From the NCBI GenBank assembly GCA_022508745.1, contig JAFLUP010000024.1:1-32185 (forward strand): 32,185 nucleotides of DNA, given 5' to 3'. Below, piece after piece: positions 14,369 through 21,750 of the stretch (its first letter is position 1; every line of letters starts with the position of its first letter). Under the pieces are notes generated by a model, which worked only from the letters and a program-made list of their open reading frames with translations, searched no databases and was not told the origin of the DNA. A program made the translations under genes and the position numbers. This DNA comes from Oscillospiraceae bacterium. GTDB lineage: Bacteria; Bacillota; Clostridia; Oscillospirales; CAG-382.

Positions 14369-15760
14369 TCAGCGGCAGGGGATCTCTTTGACCTGCGGGT
14401 GCAGATCGCCGAGATTCGCGGAGATGCGCAGTGCGTCGGGAGTGAACAGGAAGGTCTGGGTGTGGGGGGTATCGCTGTGCTTGCACAGGACGCGGACGGT
14501 ATCTCCCTCTACCGCGAAGGAGGAGCGGATGTGCAGCTCCTCGATCCAGCCGAAATGCGGGTCTAACTGGTTGATAGAGGGGTTGCAATAGCGGAGGAAG
14601 GGGCTGCTTTCCACCCATTCGCCGCCGCCTGCCCGCAGGATCTGCACACCGTAGGCGGTTTCAAACCGGACGGTCAGCACGCCGTCCGCCCCCACGGAAA
14701 GGGCAGCGGAACGCAGCTCCGCCGGATTCTCTTTATATTGATAGGAAGCAATTTCTTTTGAGCTGCCGTGGAGGAAAGCGCCGTTGAGCGCCGGATGCGC
14801 CGCGTCGATGGGTTCGTCCGTGTCCGACCCGCCCCGGTCGATGGCGTCCAGCAGGGTGTAGATGTCCGACAGCTCCTGCTGCATGTTCGCCGCTTCCGCC
14901 AGCTGGACGACGACGGTGTCCTCCTCCGGGAGTACCACGCAAAGCTGTCCGAACGCGCCGTCCCCCCGGAAGCCGCCCCGGGCGTTGCGCCAGAACTGGT
15001 AGCCGTAGCCCACCACCCAGTCGGGGGTTCCGTTGGAGCTGTTGTCCGCGATGGGACTTGTCGCTCCGCGGAGCCATTCCTCGCTGACGATTCGCTGTCC
15101 TTCGTATACGCCGCCATGGAGCAGCATCATCCCGAATTTCAACACGTCGTCCGCCGAAAGGAACATACCGGTTCCGCCGCAGTGCCTCCCGTCCGCAAGG
15201 CAGAGCGCTCGCGGGCGTTGGATGCCCAGCTTGGAGAACAGGTACGCCTGTAAAAAGTCGTTCAGCTTCATGCCGGAACGCTTTTCCACCGCCGCGCCGC
15301 AGACGCAGGTGCCGCCGGTGGAGTAGACGAAGGTGGTGCCCGGGCGGTACACCACCGGCATGGCGAGGAAAGTCCTCACCGCGTCTTCGGAAAGGCGCAT
15401 CTTGTCCAGATGGCAAACCTCATGCCCGGACTGCATGGAAAGCACGTCCCCCAAGGTCATAGCGGCAAGGTTTTCGGAGATCTCCGGCGGCGCACATTCC
15501 GGGAAAATGTCCAGCATGCGCTCGCTGACGTGCAGGAGCCCCATCTCCTGCGCGATGCCCACCGCCACAGAGGTGAAGGATTTGGAGAGGGAATACAGGT
15601 GCATCCGGTCATCGGCACGGTGGGGCGTAAAATCGGCGCTGAGCGTCTTTCCCTTGCGGTACAGACGGAAGGAGCGCAGCGTCACCCCATCGCGGGCGCA
15701 GAGCGCGAGATATTCCCGGATGGCGGCAGGGTCACAACCTTTGTTTTGCATCATGCTCAT
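14369..15760 (-). CDS. Serine hydrolase of the beta-lactamase / class C family
   Basis: 463 residues from the ATG at 15758-15760, eight bases after GAGGA (complement of 15769-15773). Upstream frame extension crosses the promoter. The catalytic SxxK is S57-L-S-K60 in HLYSLSKSFTSVAVGIA. The second element is the YST of TTFVYSTGGTCVCG, at the YxN position. The third region is GDGAFGQLCVVLPEED, resembling the H/GxFGQ pattern of esterase-like members. No signal peptide is visible, so the enzyme is probably cytoplasmic. Family members include esterases, D-aminopeptidases and 6-aminohexanoate-dimer hydrolase-like enzymes, and resistance activity should not be assumed. A C-terminal beta-rich domain of about 130 residues follows. 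It is the first gene of a two-gene unit with the U32 peptidase, pointing to peptide or amide metabolism. Confidence 0.87.
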   Translation of the reverse strand: MSMMQNKGCDPAAIREYLALCARDGVTLRSFRLYRKGKTLSADFTPHRADDRMHLYSLSKSFTSVAVGIAQEMGLLHVSERMLDIFPECAPPEISENLAAMTLGDVLSMQSGHEVCHLDKMRLSEDAVRTFLAMPVVYRPGTTFVYSTGGTCVCGAAVEKRSGMKLNDFLQAYLFSKLGIQRPRALCLADGRHCGGTGMFLSADDVLKFGMMLLHGGVYEGQRIVSEEWLRGATSPIADNSSNGTPDWVVGYGYQFWRNARGGFRGDGAFGQLCVVLPEEDTVVVQLAEAANMQQELSDIYTLLDAIDRGGSDTDEPIDAAHPALNGAFLHGSSKEIASYQYKENPAELRSAALSVGADGVLTVRFETAYGVQILRAGGGEWVESSPFLRYCNPSINQLDPHFGWIEELHIRSSFAVEGDTVRVLCKHSDTPHTQTFLFTPDALRISANLGDLHPQVKEIPCR

Positions 15761-15796
15761 AGGACTTTTCCTCGACTGTTCGGTAGATTTGTCCCC

Positions 15797-15825
15797 ATTA
15801 TAGCGGGTTTGTAAAAAAAAGTCAA
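15797..15825 (-). promoter_or_regulatory. Sigma-A promoter of the serine hydrolase/U32 operon
   Basis: Minus strand TTGACT (complement of 15820-15825), 17-base spacer, TATAAT (complement of 15797-15802). Confidence 0.85.
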
Positions 15826-15832
15826 CTACATC

Positions 15833-15861
15833 TTGCGTTTTTCCCCGGGATGTGTTACAAT
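15833..15861 (+). promoter_or_regulatory. Probable promoter of the BioY-like gene
   Basis: TTGCGT at 15833-15838, 17-base spacer, TACAAT at 15856-15861, divergent from the serine hydrolase promoter. A second TATAAT at 15918-15923 has no matching -35 box and lies very close to the ribosome binding site. Confidence 0.6.
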
Positions 15862-15949
15862 AGAATGGAATAGAACCGAAAGCGTCGTTTCCGCCCGTCT
15901 GCATGGGCCATCTATTATATAATGGAAGAAAAGAAAGAGGGACTTACAT

Positions 15950-16450
15950 ATGAGAAATAAAACCTTCCGCAGGGTCTGCGGCGTGCTGCTGTTTGCGTAT
16001 GCCGCCTGTTTGCTTGGAGGATACGGGATCTTTGCCGCGGTGGCAGTGCTGCTGTTGGCGGGCGTAGCGATGGATCCGCTGTGCGCGCTGTCATCGTCTG
16101 CGCTGTATCTGTTGGCGGGGATCTGGCTGCCCGTCTATCCCGATTCGACGCACGGACTGGACGTGCTGTTCGGTGCGAGGGGCGGGTTCCTGCTTTCGCT
16201 GCTGTTTTGCACCTTCCTCATCGCCGCATTGCGGAGCGGATTGCGCGGACATCCGATCCTCGCAACCCTCGCCGGGCTTTGCGTTTCCTTCCTGCTGTTT
16301 TTCGGCATCGGGATCCTGTGGCAGTCCATCCGGACCGAGGCTACGTTTTCCGCCGTGCTGAACGCGCAGGTAGGGAAGCCTATGATCCGGTTTGGTCTGT
16401 GCTCGCTGCTGGCGTTGTTTGCGTCGCCCTCGCTTTATCGCGCCGTATAG
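15950..16450 (+). CDS. BioY-like small integral membrane protein (divergent ECF-transporter S component)
   Basis: 166 residues, nearly all hydrophobic, with about six membrane segments. The order of landmarks follows BioY, the biotin-binding S component. SALYLLAGIWLPVY matches the LYLLLG-x-GLPVF segment, FGARGGFLLSLLFCTFLIAA matches the GPTGGYLxGF segment, and GIGILWQSIRTEATFSAV matches the GVLWL segment near the end. The N-terminal P-x-TLQ motif normally seen in BioY is not recognisable (GYGIFAAVAVLLLAGVAMDP occupies that place). It may therefore be a degenerate BioY or an S component for another substrate. GAGGG eight bases before the ATG supports the start. No biotin operator or energising EcfA/EcfT gene is visible nearby, which is usual for solitary S components. 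Confidence 0.6.
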   Translation: MRNKTFRRVCGVLLFAYAACLLGGYGIFAAVAVLLLAGVAMDPLCALSSSALYLLAGIWLPVYPDSTHGLDVLFGARGGFLLSLLFCTFLIAALRSGLRGHPILATLAGLCVSFLLFFGIGILWQSIRTEATFSAVLNAQVGKPMIRFGLCSLLALFASPSLYRAV

Positions 16451-16466
16451 TTTTTTCGATTGAGAA

Positions 16467-16495
16467 TTGACAAGCGCGGCAGGGTGTGTTATACT
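16467..16495 (+). promoter_or_regulatory. Sigma-A promoter of rlmB
   Basis: TTGACA at 16467-16472, 17-base spacer, TATACT at 16490-16495, 17 bases after the BioY-like stop codon. Confidence 0.88.
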
Positions 16496-16527
16496 GAAAA
16501 GAGAAGTTTGGAAAAGAGGCGAAAGGC

Positions 16528-17316
16528 GTGGAAAAAAACCGGCACGGAGGTTCTGTGAGGCAGGAAATGCCCTCCGAGCAGGACGGGCTGTTCATCGGCA
16601 GGAACGCCGTGGCGGAACTGCTGAAAAGCGACCGACCGGTGGACAGGGTTCTGATCCGGCGGGGAGAGCGGGACGGCTCGCTTTCCGTGATCTGCGCGCT
16701 GGCGCTGGAAAAGGGTGTTCCGCTGTTGGAAACGGACGTGCGCAAGCTGGATCAACTGGCGCCCGGCGGTGTTCACCAGGGCGTTGCGGCGTATGCGGCG
16801 GAAACGGCGTACCTTTCCGTGCAGGAACTGCTGGAGCGGACGGAACGCGCCGGGGAGCTTCCTTTCTATGTGATCCTGGACGGCGTTTCCGATCCGCACA
16901 ATCTGGGGGCGATCCTTCGCTCGGCGGAGTGTGCGGGGGCGAACGGCGTCATCCTGCCGAAACGGCGGGCGGTTGGCGTCAATGGCACCGTCGCCAAAGC
17001 CAGTGCAGGCGCCGTCTTTCATGTGCCGGTAGCAAGGACGGGCAATTTGGCGTCGGCGGTGAAGCTGCTCAAGGAGCACGGCGTGTGGATCTGGGCAGTG
17101 GAAATGGGCGGCAAGCCTTACGACCAACAGGATTTCCGCGGTAAGGTGGCGTTGGTTCTGGGCAGCGAAGGGGAGGGCGTCTCCCGTCTGCTGAAGGAAG
17201 AAAGCGATTTCCTGACGGGGATCCCCATGTACGGCAAGATCAATTCGCTGAATGTCTCCAATGCGGCGGCCATCGTGCTGTTCGAGGCGGCAAAGCAGCG
17301 TTTCCGCGCGGAATAG
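16528..17316 (+). CDS. rlmB: 23S rRNA (guanosine-2'-O-)-methyltransferase, TrmH/SpoU family, RlmB type
   Basis: 262-residue cytoplasmic RNA methyltransferase that uses S-adenosylmethionine to 2'-O-methylate a ribosomal guanosine (G2251 in E. coli numbering for the RlmB group). The N-terminal substrate-binding domain (FIGRNAVAELLKSDRPVDRV, GVHQGVAAY) is followed by the SPOUT knot with its three motifs: ILDGVSDPHNLGAILRSAEC, ALVLGSEGEGVSRL and IPMYGKINSLNVSNAAAIVL. The invariant Asn, Arg, Glu and the Ser-x-Asn-Val pair are all present. I give the GTG at 16528, nine bases after GAGG. An ATG at 16567 with GAGG six bases upstream is a credible shorter start that removes 13 poorly conserved residues. 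A close paralogue function such as TrmH or RlmB-like tRNA methylation cannot be excluded. Confidence 0.93.
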   Translation: MEKNRHGGSVRQEMPSEQDGLFIGRNAVAELLKSDRPVDRVLIRRGERDGSLSVICALALEKGVPLLETDVRKLDQLAPGGVHQGVAAYAAETAYLSVQELLERTERAGELPFYVILDGVSDPHNLGAILRSAECAGANGVILPKRRAVGVNGTVAKASAGAVFHVPVARTGNLASAVKLLKEHGVWIWAVEMGGKPYDQQDFRGKVALVLGSEGEGVSRLLKEESDFLTGIPMYGKINSLNVSNAAAIVLFEAAKQRFRAE

Positions 17317-17317
17317 C

Positions 17318-17450
17318 TGTTGCAACTCACTGCGTTCGTTGCAACAATTTGCGGTTCCGTACGCTCGCGCCGTCGCGCCAAAGTGCTGCGCACTTTGACA
17401 CTCGCGGAACCGTAAGGTATTTTCGGGTCGGCGCATGTCCGCCCCGAAAA
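17318..17450. repeat. Block of three consecutive perfect hairpins, one nested
   Basis: Three stems lie in 133 bases. The first pairs TGTTGCAAC (17318-17326) with 17338-17346. The second pairs CGGTTCCG (17352-17359) with 17405-17412 and encloses CAAAGTGC (17379-17386) paired with 17390-17397 around a TGC loop. The third pairs TTTTCGGG (17420-17427) with 17443-17450. None is followed by an immediate T run, so a plain terminator is unlikely. It looks like one or more REP/BIME-like palindromic elements inserted after rlmB. The rest of the 17317-17568 interval is AT-rich, with no convincing promoter. Confidence 0.75.
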
Positions 17451-17568
17451 TGGATTTTTATTGTAATTTGTAAAAACTCTGATTTGTATATTTGCCTATT
17501 CGTTTTTGATATTTGGAGTTTCCTAAGGAAGCCGCTCCGCGAGGGCTGTCGCCGGGTGACTGAAAGGA

Positions 17569-20106
17569 TTGGTGATCGTTTTGAACGAAAAACGAGACGA
17601 ACTGGATATTTCCGATCTCCTGCGGGAAGCGGATGAAGAGAACGAGGTCGCCCGTTCCCTGCAGGAAAAGCGCGAAGCGGAAAAGGCGCGGATGACGAAA
17701 ACCCTCGTGGCGCCCGCCGTGGGCGCGGAGGCGGATCCGCAGCCGGAAAGCGGGCAAAGCAACCGTCGGGATCTGGACGCGGAGACCATCGAGCTGATCG
17801 ATCAATACAGCACGCGCGAGATCCGCGACGAGAAGAGCGATACGCAGGAATTGCGGGAAACGCTGGCGCGCAAGCTGCAAGGGGATAAGCTGCTGGGCTA
17901 TCTGGACCCGAACCCGCAGAACGCCGCACGAAAGACCGAACACCTCCGCGATGCCATACGCGAAGCGGGACAGTTGAGCGCGGAGGAACTGGAAAAGCGC
18001 ATGAGCCGCAGCGATCCGTCCCATCGCTTCTCCGATGAGGAAGACCTTCCTGAACAGGAGATGTTCGGGCAAGAGGAAATGTTCCCTCTGGGGGATCAAT
18101 TAACGCTCAAAGAGCAAAAGCGGGAGGCGAGCTCCCACGCCACCTTCGACCGGGACTATGAGCAACTGGGGCAAAAGGTGATCGGGAACGGGATCCCGGA
18201 GGAATCGGACGACGATTCGCAGATCTCCTTCTTCCCGGAGGAATCGGACGTAGAACCTCTCGAACCGGAGATGGACGAGCGGGAGATCAACCTCCGCATG
18301 GCGTTCGATATGATGCGGGACGGCGATTACGACGCCGACGCGGTGGTCAAGGAGCGCATGCCCGGCAAACGCAAGCGCACCCGCACCGCAGATCCGCTGC
18401 TTACGTATACCAGCCGTTCCCAGAACGCGGAGATCGACGGCAAGCTGAAAAAGGCCCGGCGGCGGGAACTGATTCGGCTGGCGCTTGTCCTGATCGCCGC
18501 ACTGCTGCTTTGCAGGTTTGAGCTGACCGGCGCGGACGGCGCTTTCGGCGGACTGCTGCAGCGGGGAAGTACGGGTCTGCGGTTATATATTCTCATTGAT
18601 CTGCAGCTGCTGTTCCTGTGCGGTCTTGCCGTCCTGCCCTCTGTGGTGCGGGGCGTTCGCGGGCTTGCCGGCAGAAAGCTGGTCCCGGAGAGCCTGCTGG
18701 TGTGCGGGATGCTGTGTGCGGCGCTGTACGCGGCCGTGCTGATCGTCCGGGAGCCGTCGGCGGACACACTCCGGCTGTACGGGCTTCCCGTGGCGTTCGC
18801 CGCCGTCTGCGCGGCGCTGGCGAATGTGCAGACCGCTTCCCGCAACTGCCATGCCTTCCGCATGATCGCCTCCAAACGGCCGAAGTATGTGGCGGAACGG
18901 CTGCAAAACGCCGTCAAGGAGTCCGAAGCCTTCGGCAGATACTTATATGAAGACAGCGAGCTGTATTCCGTCCGCCGGACGGACTTCGTGGAAGGGTTTT
19001 CGGAGCGAGTGGCGAAGCGCCCGAAGTATAACGACCTGTTCCACTTCCTGCTTCCGCTGATCTTGCTGGTGTCTGCCGTCCTGTTCGCCGTGCTGCTCTA
19101 TCTGGGGCGTCCCTTCGAGGAAGCGCTCCGCGCCTTTGCGGCGCTGGTGGCGTTTTCGGTGCCCTCCACCGCCTTCTTCATGATCCCGCTGCCTCTGACG
19201 GCGGCAACCCGCAAGGGGAAGAAGTGCTCCGGCGCGTTCATCGGCGGCACCATCGCGGAGGAATACGCCATGGCGTCCGCACTCTCCTTCGCGGATACGG
19301 AGGTTTATCCCTCCAACATGGTCAACGTGACCAGCGTCAAAACCTATGGGGACTATCGGATTGACAAGGTGATCCCGGAGGTGGCAAGGGTGTTCTCCTT
19401 CCTCGGCGGACCGCTTGCGAAGGTGACGGAGCGCATGATCGACGGGCAGGTGGAAAAACCGCTCTCCGCGCGGGTCATCGAAAACGTCGCGGACGGCATC
19501 TGCGTCGCCATCGACGGTAAGCATATTTTTCTGGGCAAGCGCAGCTACCTGCGGCGGTACCGTTTCGACGCGCCGGTGGACCAGGGGGACGAGGGCTACG
19601 AAAAGGGCGTCGGCTCTGTGATGTATGTGGTCATCGACGAGCAACTGGCGGCGAAGTTCTATATCCGCTACCGCATCAACCCCCGTTTTGAACAGCTTTT
19701 GCAGGATCTATACCGTGCCGGTCTTTGCCTGGGCGTAAAAACCATGGATCCCAACATCACCAACGAGCTGATCGCCGGTTCTATCCGTTTCCATAAGTGC
19801 CCCATCTCCGTGCTGAAGCAGGATACCCCCAACGAGGTTTCCTTGAATACGGAGCGAGCGTCCGGCGGCGTGGTCTGTCACTCCTCGCTGCACAATTTCC
19901 TGCAAATGTTCTCCCTGTGCGACAAGGTGCGCCATGTGACCAAGTGCAACGCCATCATCTCTACGGTGTCCACCGTGCTTTCTGCGTTGGCCATCGTTTT
20001 CCTCGCCGTCACCGGGGAGCTTCATTCCTTCGGCGCGGCGCAGGCGCTGCTGTTCCAGATTTGCTGGCAGGTCCCGGTTTGGGTGCTTTCCTTCCTTTCC
20101 GTGTAG
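17569..20106 (+). CDS. P-type ATPase-like membrane protein lacking catalytic motifs (putative pseudoenzyme)
   Basis: 845 residues if counted from the TTG at 17569. GTG at 17572 and TTG at 17581 are alternatives, and AAAGGA at 17563-17568 fits the last best. The first 300 residues are charged, cytoplasmic and coiled-coil-like. About eight hydrophobic segments follow (near 301-320, 338-362, 374-394, 402-421, 486-510, 514-545, 790-815, 822-845). The order after 486 mirrors heavy-metal P-type ATPases. P532 in FSVPST takes the place of the CPC proline. D576 in FADTEVYP takes the place of DKTGT, so K, T, G and T are lost. GKHIFLGKRSYL and SVMYVVIDEQLAAKF match the nucleotide/phosphorylation domain strands. 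TMDP (D727) takes the place of TGDN. The actuator TGE loop is absent. ATP-driven transport is therefore improbable, and a structural, regulatory or substrate-sensing role is inferred. Confidence 0.65.
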   Translation: MVIVLNEKRDELDISDLLREADEENEVARSLQEKREAEKARMTKTLVAPAVGAEADPQPESGQSNRRDLDAETIELIDQYSTREIRDEKSDTQELRETLARKLQGDKLLGYLDPNPQNAARKTEHLRDAIREAGQLSAEELEKRMSRSDPSHRFSDEEDLPEQEMFGQEEMFPLGDQLTLKEQKREASSHATFDRDYEQLGQKVIGNGIPEESDDDSQISFFPEESDVEPLEPEMDEREINLRMAFDMMRDGDYDADAVVKERMPGKRKRTRTADPLLTYTSRSQNAEIDGKLKKARRRELIRLALVLIAALLLCRFELTGADGAFGGLLQRGSTGLRLYILIDLQLLFLCGLAVLPSVVRGVRGLAGRKLVPESLLVCGMLCAALYAAVLIVREPSADTLRLYGLPVAFAAVCAALANVQTASRNCHAFRMIASKRPKYVAERLQNAVKESEAFGRYLYEDSELYSVRRTDFVEGFSERVAKRPKYNDLFHFLLPLILLVSAVLFAVLLYLGRPFEEALRAFAALVAFSVPSTAFFMIPLPLTAATRKGKKCSGAFIGGTIAEEYAMASALSFADTEVYPSNMVNVTSVKTYGDYRIDKVIPEVARVFSFLGGPLAKVTERMIDGQVEKPLSARVIENVADGICVAIDGKHIFLGKRSYLRRYRFDAPVDQGDEGYEKGVGSVMYVVIDEQLAAKFYIRYRINPRFEQLLQDLYRAGLCLGVKTMDPNITNELIAGSIRFHKCPISVLKQDTPNEVSLNTERASGGVVCHSSLHNFLQMFSLCDKVRHVTKCNAIISTVSTVLSALAIVFLAVTGELHSFGAAQALLFQICWQVPVWVLSFLSV

Positions 20107-20181
20107 GGGATCCAGGGTAGATTTAGTGAAAAATGACAAAAATCGAACCGATAATTCTCTACGCGTTCCAAAAGAAAAGGG

Positions 20182-20210
20182 TTGCATATTTTCGCAGAAT
20201 CTTTTATAAT
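20182..20210 (+). promoter_or_regulatory. Sigma-A promoter of the three-gene lipoprotein cassette
   Basis: TTGCAT at 20182-20187, 17-base spacer, TATAAT at 20205-20210, 70 bases before the first ATG. No comparable promoter is seen in the 42- and 43-base gaps that separate the next two genes. Confidence 0.82.
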
Positions 20211-20280
20211 ATAGGTACGGCTGTTAATTTGCCTGACACACGGCTATGCGGGGGAGATCCCCGGAAAAGAGGATTTTCAT

Positions 20281-21708
20281 ATGATTCATTCTAAAACGAG
20301 AAGATATTCGTGCCTGCTCGCGGTGCTGCTGTTCTGCACGGCGCTGCTGTTTTCCGCCTGCGTTCCCAACGGCTCCCCGGACGAGGATATTTTCAGAACC
20401 ATCCTTTCCACGGATGGTGACGACGGACCGGCGGAGACCAACCCGGAGGCACTTGCGGAGAATGAGTATCTCTCCATCCTCGATGTGATCAGCATTACGC
20501 CTACTAACGTCGCCGTGTACGGTCAGCTGACGGACGAAGCGAAAAATGCAGGCGTCACCTCCGTGCGGATTACGGGAGGCGTCGGTATGGAAGTGCAGGA
20601 GTCCTGTTCGGACGGTTATTTCGTGATCCCCTTTGACCTGCCCGGCACGACCAAGGCGAACTTCGCCGCCACCGCGATGTGCGGGGAGAAGGAAGTGGGC
20701 GAGTCCCTCACCTTTACCGCTCCCTATGACTCTACCGCCGAGCCCCGCTTGGACGGCAAGAGCGTTTCCGTGGGAAGCGATTCCCGGCTGTATTTCAGCA
20801 AATATCTGGATGATTATCTCGGCGCCAAACTCTACACGGCGTCCCAGGTGAAGAAGATCAAATCCGTAGTTGCCAGCACCTATGCCGCTTATGCGAACCG
20901 TGCCGGCGGCTCGGAAGTCGCTATTGTTTACGTATTTCTGCCGGACATCACCACCATGGATCCCGGCATCCTCCGGGAGGAGGACGTTGCAGGCAAGAAA
21001 AACCTGCTTACCCGCTATGAACAGATCGTCACCGCCATCAGCGGCACCCGCGCAAAGGTAGTGGATATGCAGACGGTTCTGCAAGCAGAACTGGACAGCG
21101 GCAAAACCATCTACGATCTGTACCGTCAGACGGACAGCCATCCCACGGAGTACGCCTCTTTCCTGATGTATCGCGAGGTCATGAGGTACATCTCCGCGCT
21201 GGATCCCGACGTGGTGCCCCGCACCATCGACGACTATACCTTCACCGAAATGACGGTCAAGGGCGGCGATTACGTCACCTATCGCGATCTGGATCCGGAC
21301 GTGATCACCGAGACCATCAAGCTGCTGAAGCCGACGTTCGATTATCAGCCCGCAGTGGCGAATATCAAGCTGTATAACGATCCGGAAAATAAGGATTACA
21401 CGCTGTTCACGGATATCAACTCCAACGACGCGTACACCGGCGGCGCGGAGCGTTCGCTTGTGACCACCGGTCGGACGGAGTTGCCGAACCTGCTGATCTA
21501 CCGGGATGAAAACGGCATCGCCGCCTCCCTGATGATCGCCGATTCCTGCGACCAGACGCTGCTTGCGAGAGCCGGCGACTTCACCATCAGCTTGACGGAC
21601 GCCGCGCAGTACCGCGACAAAGAAGAGAAGAAGAGCGTGCTGGATTGCATCGTCGTCTTCGTCTCCGAATCCAGCATCCCGGACGCTTTCGATAACAGCT
21701 TGTTGTAA
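20281..21708 (+). CDS. Lipoprotein with AlgX/DHHW-like SGNH acetyltransferase fold, copy 1
   Basis: 475 residues. The signal peptide ends FSAC (Cys27), so the protein is a lipoprotein outside the membrane. Residues of about 60-150 form an Ig-like beta domain (LDVISITPTNVAVYGQLTDE, VRITGGVGMEVQESC). From about 165 the pattern of alginate-acetylation proteins AlgX/AlgJ and of DHHW proteins appears: SRLYFSKYLDDYLGAKLYTA, VAIVYVFLPDITTMDP, KVVDMQTVLQAELDSGKTIY, then YRQTDSHPTEYASFLMYREV with D285-x-H287 at the catalytic Asp/His position. A candidate nucleophile is S422 in MIADSCDQT. The W of the usual DHHW is P here. These enzymes move acetyl groups onto exported polysaccharide. The AGAGGA ribosome binding site is clear. 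It is paired with a close paralogue 42 bases downstream. The assignment rests on motif order by eye. Confidence 0.6.
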   Translation: MIHSKTRRYSCLLAVLLFCTALLFSACVPNGSPDEDIFRTILSTDGDDGPAETNPEALAENEYLSILDVISITPTNVAVYGQLTDEAKNAGVTSVRITGGVGMEVQESCSDGYFVIPFDLPGTTKANFAATAMCGEKEVGESLTFTAPYDSTAEPRLDGKSVSVGSDSRLYFSKYLDDYLGAKLYTASQVKKIKSVVASTYAAYANRAGGSEVAIVYVFLPDITTMDPGILREEDVAGKKNLLTRYEQIVTAISGTRAKVVDMQTVLQAELDSGKTIYDLYRQTDSHPTEYASFLMYREVMRYISALDPDVVPRTIDDYTFTEMTVKGGDYVTYRDLDPDVITETIKLLKPTFDYQPAVANIKLYNDPENKDYTLFTDINSNDAYTGGAERSLVTTGRTELPNLLIYRDENGIAASLMIADSCDQTLLARAGDFTISLTDAAQYRDKEEKKSVLDCIVVFVSESSIPDAFDNSLL

Positions 21709-21750
21709 GCGCCGGTACGATCGACTCAATCGAATACAAGGGAGAAACTC

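Noticed and set aside
12757..14391. A 544-codon plus-strand frame opposite the U32 peptidase gene
   Set aside because: The opposite strand carries all U32 signature motifs. This frame has none and lacks translation signals.
14369..15760. Beta-lactamase conferring antibiotic resistance
   Set aside because: No signal peptide is visible and the motifs fit the broad esterase/peptidase members of the family, so a resistance claim is unsupported.
17318..17346. The first hairpin as an ordinary rlmB terminator
   Set aside because: The stem is followed by ATTTGCGG instead of a T run, and two further hairpins follow, which a simple terminator does not explain.
20224..21729. A 501-codon minus-strand frame opposite the first acetyltransferase-like gene
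   Set aside because: A similar shadow occurs opposite the paralogue, as expected from conserved codons. The plus strand has a promoter, ribosome binding site and lipobox.
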